Positions 37,155 to 46,927 of a stretch of DNA of 64,000 bases are shown here, piece by piece. The notes under the pieces are model-generated. The model did not search any database. It saw only the letters and a program-made list of their open reading frames with translations, and was not told the origin of the DNA. Position 1 is the stretch's first letter. The number at the start of each line of letters is the position of its first letter. Source of the DNA: Acanthochlamys bracteata (Eukaryota > Streptophyta > Magnoliopsida > Pandanales > Velloziaceae); NCBI GenBank assembly GCA_019914995.1, contig CM034128.1, forward strand, positions 2,978,501-3,042,500, written 5' to 3'. Position numbers and translations under genes: made by a program.

Positions 37155-39198
37155 ATGAGCACTCCACTGCCAGCCGCCATGTATAACTCTGCTTCCAGCA
37201 CTCCCTCCTCCAGCACCACAGCGCCATGCTCAAGTTCATGGTTACGTAGCTCCAAAGTTCTCATATCTCTGTTTGTTTCTTCTGAATGTACAGTCTTCTG
37301 AATAATATAATATTTTCTTGTGTATGTGAAGGTCCGTAAGTGATGATTCTCTCCGGAGATACGTGACTTATGCAAGTGAGAGCTGCATCCAGGAACTGTT
37401 ATCGGCATCAGATGTCAGACGAGCAGGCGATGACGATGAATGGAAGGTGCTGACAGTGGAGGATGGCGTTGAGATATCCAAGCGTCGTTCAGGGTCGCCA
37501 CACGTGTTTCGTAGCAGATGGCTGCTGCGTTCCGTCTCACCACAACAGTTTATTACAGTTGCCAATGCCATTGATGCAGCCAAGGTGAGATTCATCAGAG
37601 CTTGATCTCTTCTGTTCCCTCTGTGTATATAGTGTCTGATAAATTCCGAGCATACAAATTTTCTAAATGATATAAAAAATTGCTTTGATCCATGAGATCG
37701 TTAGTTGATGACGGTTAAAAGCTTCAGGTTAGTTGGTCTTCTTGGACTTTGTGAACGTATTATTATATATATGTTATGTCTTGTTCAAGTCGAGGGGGGA
37801 AAAGGTGTAGTTCAATTACGTTTGATCCTTGAAGAAAACAAGTCGTAGTGGGATGGCAATCACGACTTAACTCTAAAAGAACAATGCATAGTGTTGTTGG
37901 TGATTTGTTCTAAAGTCCAGTTTTTACCATTACCATATGATCCCTATATATATGATATCTATTTATTATGCATCTGAACTTTATTGGCCATCATTAAATA
38001 TGTTAACAACATACGTCATGGATACTATGTGAGCAAAGTCAGGGTAGTTCTATAGAGTGGTCCTCAACATTATTGATTGTGAAAGTGAAGTGTTTGAGTT
38101 GACGTTTGTTGCTCTAACATCCTTTGGCTAGTATCAATTAGCTGGCAAGTCATGATGAAACAAAAAAAATAAAATATAAAATCATGCATTTGAAGGGTTT
38201 CAGATTTCTTTATCAAAGGGTTCATGCTTTTAAATCATATCCACTCCGATCCGATCCTTTTCAACTGCTTGCATGTTTAATGCTGGCAAGTTGCCCAGAA
38301 ACTAATGCACATTAAGGACTAACAAGTCTAGCAAGTTAAGAGCCTTAACGACTGCTGATGCTAATAAATAGTTTGGATTCAAATTTTAGTCGCACATCAA
38401 GTAAAATTAGGTGTAGGATTATTGGTTTAGAACCTCTTTCATGCCATTATAAGTTTATAACAAATGCCATTGTTCGAAAGCAGCAAGTGCTTTTTATTGC
38501 ACCAACAACCTTGGTTGGTATTTGGTAACTGCGGATATGGTACTGTGTTTTGACGTTGTGTCGTGTAACAGCAATGGGATCGTGATCTGGTTGAAGCAAA
38601 TTACATCAAGGATCTTGGTGAAAACCTAAGCATAATCCAGCTTAAATTCGGTGATGCCTCCAAACCCGTTTTCAAAAATAGAGAATTCATTGTTTATGAA
38701 CGCCGGGAGGCAATGTCCGATGGGACCTTGGTAGTGCATCTCAAATTTTTAAAAGAACTTGTATGTTTTAGTTTAAAAGTTTACAATTAATTTAATTTAC
38801 GTTCTGAAATGAATCATTAGGTTGTTGCTGTGGCTTCACTGCCAAAGGAAATAGCAGCAGGTCTTCAACCAAAACAGAGCAATGCCATCAGAGGTCTTCT
38901 ACTGCAGTCTGGATGGATCGTTGAAAGCCTCGATGATGATTCATGCGTTGTCACTTATGTCATTCAGGTACTGAAATTTAAGAATATATGTTATACGTTG
39001 GCGTCATGTCATACGTATAAACAGCTTATGCTTTCAGCCATAATTTTATTGCTCATGCTTTTAGTATAAATTCGTTTGCAGTTGGATCCAGCTGGATGGT
39101 TGCCGAGATATTTTGTGAACAAGCTGAACACAAGGTTGGTGATGATCATTGAAAACCTTAAGAACTTAGCTCAGTCATGCCCTATGAATATAGAATAA
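37155..39198 (+). CDS. Short START-domain lipid-binding protein (At3g13062/At1g55960 type)
   Basis: Five exons (37155-37240, 37332-37584, 38572-38730, 38821-38967, 39082-39198) join in phase to 253 residues. The START fold is recognisable from DDEWKVLTVEDGVEISKRR through FRSRWLLRSVSP, WDRDLVEANYIKDL, NREFIVYERREAMSDGTLVV, VASLPKEIAAGLQPK, VESLDDDSCVVTYVIQLDPAGWLP and the C-terminal helix YFVNKLNTRLVMIIENLK. These match a plant subgroup related to phosphatidylcholine-transfer START proteins. Family members are about 400 residues with an N-terminal membrane anchor. Here a Ser/Thr/Pro-rich stretch of 28 residues from ATG 37155 stands in its place, so the protein would be soluble. A longer upstream exon was searched for and not seen. 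The exon 3 donor is GTAGTG, weaker than usual. Lipid ligand unknown. Confidence 0.85.
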
Positions 39199-39421
39199 TT
39201 TGTATTTGTAATTAAGCTGGTTTTATAGTTATGCACATGTATATGATATATTGTGAAAAAAAATATATAGCCTAATGTTTTGTACCCTAATATAATATCA
39301 AGGAAGGAAAGAGCATACAAAATTATATCCTTTTCTTCTATACCCACAAAAGAGGGGAATATAATAGGTTCTTAGCTTTTATTTTTTGCAACTTATAAGT
39401 CACAAAAGTTATAAAAATTCA

Positions 39422-39682
39422 TTTGATATTGCTTCTCCCTATTTTTTAAAGCATTTTTTATTTTACTTTTTTAAATAAAAAAAATTTTACGTTATAAAAT
39501 TTTATTATTATTTTTCAAGTAAAAAAAAATATATTTTTTGAAATAGAATAAAAATATCTTTCGTTCTAACTTTTTTATATTAACACATTAAAATACCAAC
39601 TAAGTCATACAACCAAGCATCTAAAATTACTATTTGGAACTTTTTAACTTAAAAGTTAAAAAAAGTTCTTCCAAACAGCCCC
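39422..39682. repeat. AT-rich MITE-like repeat (family D)
   Basis: An A/T-rich unit ending CTTCCAAACAGCCCCTAA, the same style of edge as the other copies (CCAAACGGGGC at 26,8xx). The interior has TAAAATTTTATTATTATTTTT. Boundaries are approximate. Confidence 0.4.
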
Positions 39683-40112
39683 TAACCATCGCGATCCATC
39701 ACATATCTTTGAGAAAATAAAACATTGTTTGTCCTTGAGGACCTTGACATCCACAATCGCTTAATTGAGTAACAAGTGACCGAACGGCTAGGTATAAGAA
39801 GAGTCCTGATAATGTACACAGCTTGGGAAATGCCTATATCTTAAATCATCTATATATACGTACCTTATTAAAACCATGTATATCATTACACATGCATTCT
39901 CTTAAACCTAGCCATCACAATTCATCACATATTTTTAAGAAGAAAAATAACACATTTGTCCTTGCGATCGCTTAATTGAATAATAACTTTTCAATATAGA
40001 ACCGCTAGATAAAGAATGCGCGGTCACGTACACAGTTTGAAGAGTGCCTATATCTTAAGTCGCCTACGAATACTCCAGTCTATGTAACATATTAGAACAC
40101 ACATATATATAT

Positions 40113-40523
40113 GGATGAGGATAAGGGCACCTCATTCTTAGGGGTATCTTAGGGGCATCCTTTTTAATCTAAATTTTTAAATTTAATCTCCACCGTTAGA
40201 TATGAAGAACTATTAGTAAAAAATATATTAACAAAATTTTAAGTCAATCGGAATACAAATTAATTTCCATCTGGCGTTTGATCAAATGAATATAAATAAT
40301 AAAATCTGATAAAAATGTTCTTTTTCTTTTTTATGTCATTTTGATCAAGAGATTTGATGGAGATCAATTTATGATCCGATTGAGTTAAAATTTTATTACC
40401 GTCTTTGTAACTCATAGTTTTTCATATCCAACGGTGAAAATTATATTTAAATTTTTTTATGCATCTTTTTAGAAAGGGGTGCCCTAAGATGCCCCTAAAG
40501 ATGGGGTGCCCCTATCCCCACCC
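40113..40523. mobile_element. MITE with G-rich inverted ends, 411 bp, inserted in TA repeats
   Basis: The left end reads GGATGAGGATAAGGGCACCT and the right end is the inverse of GGGTGGGGATAGGGGCACCC. Both are followed by CTTAGGGG/TTTAGGGGCATCTTAGGG-type sequence, so the arms pair over about 50 bases. Inner halves are also roughly inverted (CACCGTTAGATATG against CATATCCAACGGTG). Both flanks give the 9-mer TATATATAT (40104-40112 and 40524-40532), compatible with a Mutator-type 9-bp duplication, though the site is a TA repeat. No coding capacity. Confidence 0.75.
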
Positions 40524-41574
40524 TATATATATATATATAATTTTTTTACAAAAAATTTAAATTTAATTTTTGAAAAACTTTTAAAAATAACTTTTTATTA
40601 AAAAACTTTTATTGAAGAACTATGAAAATCTCAAAACTTAAACTTCAACAAATGAGTTCTTTAGTTTTAAAGAAAAGGTTCTCTAGAATAGAAATAGAAG
40701 CAACCATATATAGAATCTTATCAACATGATTTTTTTTAAGTAGCAAGCAGAATTCAATTCATGGATCATGCTTGCATGATCTGAAACACATGCAACTTTC
40801 TTTAACAAAAGGTACCAGTTGCAATCCCACGTTGTTTAATTATAAACAAGCAGCCAATGTTTGACCCTAAAAAGTTTCAAAGATCGGATTAATTTGAGAA
40901 TGAAAGCCATCTAACTTAGTTTGACTTCAATAGAATAAGTTATTTCTTCGTTCATTGGAATCATATCAATCCAAAAGTTGATTCAAAATGTAAGTAATAG
41001 CTTTGTTTCTATTCCAAGCTAGGCAGCAGCTGGTGCAGGAAAGAAAGAAATCCATACCAATGTCATACCAGATTCATATCGACTCCCAATTCTATCAAAT
41101 TATATTTTAAAATCTACTTTCATATAACTTCTATACTTAGCTAGATTTTAAATTCTGTGCTAGATTTAAATTCTGTTGTGACTCCGGTTTCCAAATGTAT
41201 AATAGACGTTTTTTTCCCCTTTAAAGATGAAAAGTTTTTGGTAAAACAAAATCTAAATTTTGTTTCGAACTTAAAAAACATTGTTATTTTTCTCTTTCTT
41301 TGTGTTCATATTGACTAACACCGACTAAATGGACGACTCCACAAAACGAAACTCATCAACCATTTAAACAAGCAAGCAAAACTGCAAGACTTTTGATACC
41401 AGAAAAAAAAAAAAACAAATCCAAACATTTCGTAATACATATTGTATGTTAAATATTCCAATAAGAAGAAAAAGATCATGCAGTGGAGAAAGCAAGTCAA
41501 TGGAAAAACTTGCTCCTTGTTCTTAGTGCGTTAGGCTTATGTGAACCAAAAGAAACCAAAACCCCTCTGTCTTT

Positions 41575-41587
41575 CTATATATAAAAC
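41575..41587 (+). promoter_or_regulatory. TATA box of the methyltransferase gene
   Basis: CTATATATAAAAC lies about 170 bases before the start codon at 41751, a strong match to plant TATA consensus. Confidence 0.55.
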
Positions 41588-41750
41588 AACTAGATCTGAA
41601 AAGACTCAGAAGTCTATTCCTGGTTAACTCCAAGGGGCAAACGCCCTCAAATCTCTCCAAGATCTATTAATTCCAGGGTCATTCCTTCGTCATTGTAGAG
41701 AATTAGTTATTTCATTTCATTCATTTTTTCTTATTAATTCCACAGTGATC

Positions 41751-43168
41751 ATGGGTAGCATGGATGACTACGGCAGGAAAGCCAATCAACACCAGAGCTC
41801 TACTACAGCATGGAGCAAGCTCAAGATCTTACTACTAGTACTCTCGACCAATATCTTCACTGTCTACTTCGTCTCTAACACATCCGTCGGCGCACGTCTT
41901 TCAGCCGACTACGCTCCCCGAGTCCATCTCTGGGACTCCCAAGCTCTCCTCCGTGAACTCAACTCAACACGTTCGCAGCTTTTAGCTGGCCGGCAACAGC
42001 TCTATGATCTCCAGCGACGTCTCGATGTATCCAGCTCTTTGTTAGAAACACTCCTGCAAGAAATCGGTAAGTCTCACGGCGACAAGCCTTCGCTGGAAGA
42101 AGTTGACGGTTGGCGTGACGAACTGTTCGGGGAGCTGAAACTCGCCGTTGGACCGCATAAACTTCCGTTAGGATACACTGCGCAGCTCGGTACCGACGAG
42201 TTGTTCCCTGCGTTGGGGTCAGCTTGTAGGAGGTTCCAAGAAGAGCTTGTCCAGTACATGAGTTATGAAGCAGGAGGTGAGTGCCCGTCGGACGAAGTTT
42301 TCGCGCAGCGACTGATGTTGAAAGGATGCGAGCCGTTGCCGAGGAGGAGGTGCAAACCCAAGTCTCCGAAAGGGTACCAAAGTCCGGTGCCGTTCCCTCA
42401 GAGCATGTGGACAATTCCGCCGGATACTAGTATTGTGTGGGATGCCTATACCTGTAAGAACTATAGTTGTCTTGTTAACCGGAAGAACATGCCTGGGTCT
42501 TATGATTGCAAGGATTGCTTCGATCTATCCGGTCGCGAAATGGTCAGTTCATTTTTCGACATTGTGTGAAAAAATCGCTTGATTTAAAAGAATATTTAAC
42601 ATATATAATATAACAATGATCTCAACAGGGAAGATGGCTGAGTGACAACGGTGAGCTGGACTACGGCATAGACCAAGTTCTTGCAATAAAGCCGAGAGGT
42701 ACGATCCGTATTGGCCTGGACATCGGCGGAGGCAGTGGAACGTTTGCAGCCAGAATGCGAGAACGTAACGTAACCATCGTCACGACAAGCATGAACTTCG
42801 ACGGTCCGTTCAACAGCTTCATCGCATCTCGAGGACTGATCTCGATGCACGTCAGTGTCGCCCACCGGCTGCCGTTCTTCGACGGAACACTCGATATAGT
42901 TCACTCCATGCACGTACTCAGCAACTGGATCCCAGATGTAGTACTAGAATTCACACTTTACGACATTTATAGAGTACTTCGGCCAGGAGGACTGTTCTGG
43001 CTTGATCATTTCTTCTGCCTCGGTGATCAGATGAACACGACGTACGTGCCGATCTTTGATAGGGTTGGGTTTAAGAAGCTCCGGTGGAATGCCGGCAGGA
43101 AACTAGATAGGGGCATTGAGAAGAATGAGTGGTACCTCTCTGCACTTCTTGAGAAGCCAATGACTTGA
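41751..43168 (+). CDS. Membrane-anchored SAM-dependent methyltransferase (ICA/At5g40830 group)
   Basis: Two exons (41751-42542 and 42629-43168, intron 86 bp) encode 443 residues. The start is the first ATG (MGSMDDYG). A single hydrophobic segment at residues 25-42 after a basic cytosolic tail gives a type II (Golgi-type) anchor. A predicted coiled-coil stem follows (LLRELNSTRSQLLAGRQQLYDLQRRL), then a Cys-rich middle part (CKNYSC, YDCKDCFD). The catalytic domain in exon 2 has SAM motif I IGLDIGGGSGTF (residues 292-303), acidic motif VTTSMNFDGP, DIVHSMHVLSNW, and LRPGGLFWLDHFFC. This architecture matches the plant family containing ICA (At5g40830, cambial activity, proposed pectin methyltransferase). 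The substrate is not shown by the sequence. Exon 1 is GC-rich relative to its surroundings. An AATAAA lies at about 43,253. Confidence 0.9.
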
Positions 43169-44344
43169 ATGAATACCAGCATATGTAGCCAGGGTGTTGA
43201 TCAGAGAAACAAATAGAGAATGGAATTTTATTGAAATCTTTTAGGGAAATGAAATAAAATCTTGTGCATTTTTTTCTTATAATTCAGCCATCATAAACTC
43301 CCGATTTGCATGCAAATCACAAGACAAAGAAATGGGGAATATTAGGAGAAGGTAACATAGCAATAATCATAAAAAAGATAACAATACATGCAGGCAGTTT
43401 CAAAATTTGGGAATTTTTTTAGCTCCAACTTGGTGATAGAAGCCCTACTAGTATACACTTGCCCTTATCATAACAACCTAAAAGCTCCCGATTTGCTCTT
43501 CTATTAAAAAATCTAACAAAAACTGGATACCCCTTTGCTAAAGGTTAGCAAAATAAAAGCATAGGAAATATATGGCAACAAGCTAACAATAGTCACTTTA
43601 ATCAATTTACCGATCAAGAAGAAACAAGGAGTCAAACAATCAATTAGATGACGAATTAAAGGAATCGGCATTTACCAAAATAATCTAAAACAAACTGGTA
43701 AATAATTTGTCACAAGTTGTCAAAACAGTTAATTTTGAATTGTTAAGAAATCTTCGCAAACCTCAGACGACTTTTTAAAGATTGAAAACCAAGTGGAATA
43801 GGTAATGAGAAAAACATGGAATCACCGAGCTTCAAAATTTCTTCAGCAATTTACGAACCCATTTAAAGAAAAGAAAGAAAAAATCAACGATGATAGCAAA
43901 CGTTTGTAGAGATTTTATATATCCGTGTTTCTCAGAATCGTTAACAATTAATAAATTTTAGCGGTATATTTAATATTTATTAATTACTAATGTTATTATT
44001 ATTCTTTTTGAAATCAGCTGTCAAGTAACAACAATTTGACAAACGAAGATTTTATAGAATGGCCACAGCTGTGACAGAAGAATTTCTTCAGGATAAGTAG
44101 TTTTAATAATTGAAAGGCTAAAATTTGTTTCATCATTCAGTTCTAATAAATTGTTTAAGCAATAATGAAAACTATATCATCAAAGTTTATATAAGAATTA
44201 GAATGATGCTAATATGATATTCGTAATAATTCCCCCTGAACTATATAATAACTGTACAAAAGCACCATCTGGTCACAACAGAGGGGAAGTTATGGGTTTT
44301 CTCAGCACACAACGCGACCAAAATTTCAACAACTTTTTTTAATC
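43169..44344. other. Intergenic, 1.2 kb, convergent 3' ends
   Basis: The 3' flanks of the methyltransferase gene (+) and the CHIP-like gene (-) meet here. An AATAAA polyadenylation signal for the former is at about 43,253. Nothing else was recognised. Confidence 0.5.
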
Positions 44345-46888
44345 TTAACCCATCTTGTAAGCCCAACCATGCTCTTTTAGATAAGCTTGAACAGCTTCCT
44401 TAACTGCAAGGTTTGGCACCAAATGATGTCGATCTAAGGGCTCACGAGTGGTGGGATCAAACTTACCTACCTGGTCACAAAGAGTTTATACAAGTCGGAC
44501 TAGGTAAAGGGGACTGTGGAAAGAGCTGATGTACAGCTGCAAAGAACAAGACCTACCGTATAGATATGCTCGAGGAGTACTGCTCTTTCATATGTGACAC
44601 CACATGGGGTGATCACAGGATCGCGGAAAATTTAATAATCAGAAATTTCAACAAGGCTCTGCTGCCTTAAAATCACACAAAATAAGAAGCTCTTACTTCT
44701 GTGGGTTTGTCAGCACGTGAAGCCTCATCAAAAACCTCAGTTAGGTATTGCAATTGTTCCAAGTGGTCCTTCGTATCTTCTGCGTCTTCAGTTTCTGAGG
44801 CATCACGAACTCGCATCTCGGACAGAGCTGCTTCGCATGTCTCCCTAGAAATAGACATTACAAGGATATTAATTAAATCCTTCCTGATGGAAAATGATCT
44901 TAATGAAGCAACTAAGGGCATAATGAACATAAGGTATCACCTACTTCAACCTCTGCAACTTTTCTGCTCTTACAGATGATGACTGCTGCCACTCCATGTA
45001 CTTTGCCTTGGCAAGAACCTGCCAAATCTCTTCCACCATGTAGCCAATTGGATTTGCGCTCCTCCCCAGATCCAAAGCCTATGAAGAGAATTCTATGAAC
45101 AAAAATCAGCATCTCTGCATATGGCCAATAATATAAACTGATGTGAAAATTGAAGATGCATGCACAGTCTCATCAAGAAGAACGCCATGTAAACTTATGA
45201 TTTAGGAATGACAAATTAGCAATTCAGCACATAATTAAACATTTTTATAGCAAGCAGAGTGACCATTGTGAACAAAGATTCTTTTGTACCATAGACTTAC
45301 TGATCACAGGATCTCACAACTCATGGAAAAAGCTTCAGCAAATAGGTACAACCATAAAAGAATAGGAATAACCACTTCTGAATCTATGGGGAAATTTAGG
45401 GTTAAAGAAAAGATAAAAATGAGAAACAAATAATAGTAAAAGCAGTAGAAAATTTAGTAATTAATTTTAACTGCTCATAATTCTCATAACTCCAAAATAT
45501 ATTACTACAGGAGACAGCTGAGTTTACTTTTGCTGACCTGCATTACTTATTATGTCATTAGAAACTTATGGTAAACCCTCTCTAGTTTTTAAAAACAAAA
45601 TAGCAATGTTTGTCGTGGAGCATTAAACCAACTACGAAGCTTGCAACCTAACAGTTTGGATGACTCATTGGACAAGCTAAATATGAATTTATTCAAAAGC
45701 ATAGTTTACCCAACAAACAAAAACAATAATTAAGCACAATCGATAACTCATTTTAGACAATAACAAAGACCTACACCATGTGATATGGTGACAATCTCTT
45801 TTCCAGATCCCGGCACTTTATCTTGATGCAAGAAGTCATCTTAAGGTTGTGGTGGAAAAAAAGCATGGCGCAAACTCTGTTGACATCCACATCTTCAACT
45901 GAGATGTCAGAAGCACATGCTGGTGTGTCGATATTGATAAGATTGACCCAATTTAGTATCTCAGTAGCAGAAGAATTAGCAACTAATGTAACATTATGCT
46001 CGTGCTTTCATGTACAATATTATTCATTATGTGTTATGCTTATTAGAATAATTGTATTACCATGACATCTATAAAGAAGAACAACTTGATAATCAAATAG
46101 GTCCTGTCTCCAGAAGTGCTACAAGAAAGTCGTGTACCATGTTTACTCTATTAAGCAGCAGAAGTATTATGTCAGAGTAAGCAGTCTCAACATACAGCAG
46201 AATACCAGCTTAACATACATTGTAATTTGTAGAAGCTTTGGACACTTGTTTCACACTCACAGATTACTAACCTTCTCCAACTCCTTGATACCATCAGAAA
46301 ATTCTTGCCTCTCTAACATAGCCAGACCTAACATGTAATGCCCCTGAACGTAGAAAATGCAGTAACAACTAATTTACAAGCATGAATATGAGCAAAACTT
46401 TGCAGAATAATTAAATGAAAAGAATATAGGGAATAGCACAACTAAAGAAGAAGAAATTAAGTTAATAGGGAATGTCTGGGTATAGTCAAGCAATGCCGAC
46501 CATCACCCCGGTCAGTGCCAAAGGGCATGAAGTTGAGGTTGAATGGAAACATAGCGTTATAATAGAAAATAAGATATTATTCAAGGTGGCACTGTTACTT
46601 AATTGATGAGTAGAAACTTTAAGTGCTTGCTTTCTTGAAACCGTAAGGATGTTCAAAATCATCAGAAGTACATTCTTTTGTGCGAGGCACAACTAGATAA
46701 CAAGTAAAAGCACAAAGCGACAACCACAATCAACAATGTATAATGATAGAAAGAAGTATAACCAATCAAACATTGCACTAAAAGACTGTTCAATTGTGAG
46801 TGGTAGCCCATCTAACTCTAAAAAAAATCATGTAAGTCAATTATCCTCTTGTTACATGAATCACTAGCATGAATTACTAGTCCCACTT

Positions 46889-46890
<2 letters not shown>

Positions 46891-46926
<36 letters not shown>
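46891..46926. repeat. (AT)n microsatellite at the transposon's left border
   Basis: An uninterrupted AT dinucleotide run of about 35 bases directly abuts the Mutator-like element. A short ATATATAT also follows its right end at 55145, so the element inserted into a TA-rich site. Confidence 0.85.

Positions 46927-46927
<1 letters not shown>

Larger units (their letters stand above)
39199..41750. other. Intergenic, 2.5 kb
   Basis: START 3' UTR, then an AT-rich repeat (about 39,422-39,682), a short similar-sequence pair (the phrase around CCATCACA..CATATC.TT..AGAA near 39,690 and 39,912, each followed by TTGTCCTTG), the MITE at 40,113-40,523, and unique AT-rich DNA up to the methyltransferase promoter. 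No gene. Confidence 0.45.

Noticed and set aside
41959..42414. 151-codon minus-strand open frame
   Set aside because: Antisense shadow of methyltransferase exon 1, open because that exon is GC-rich.
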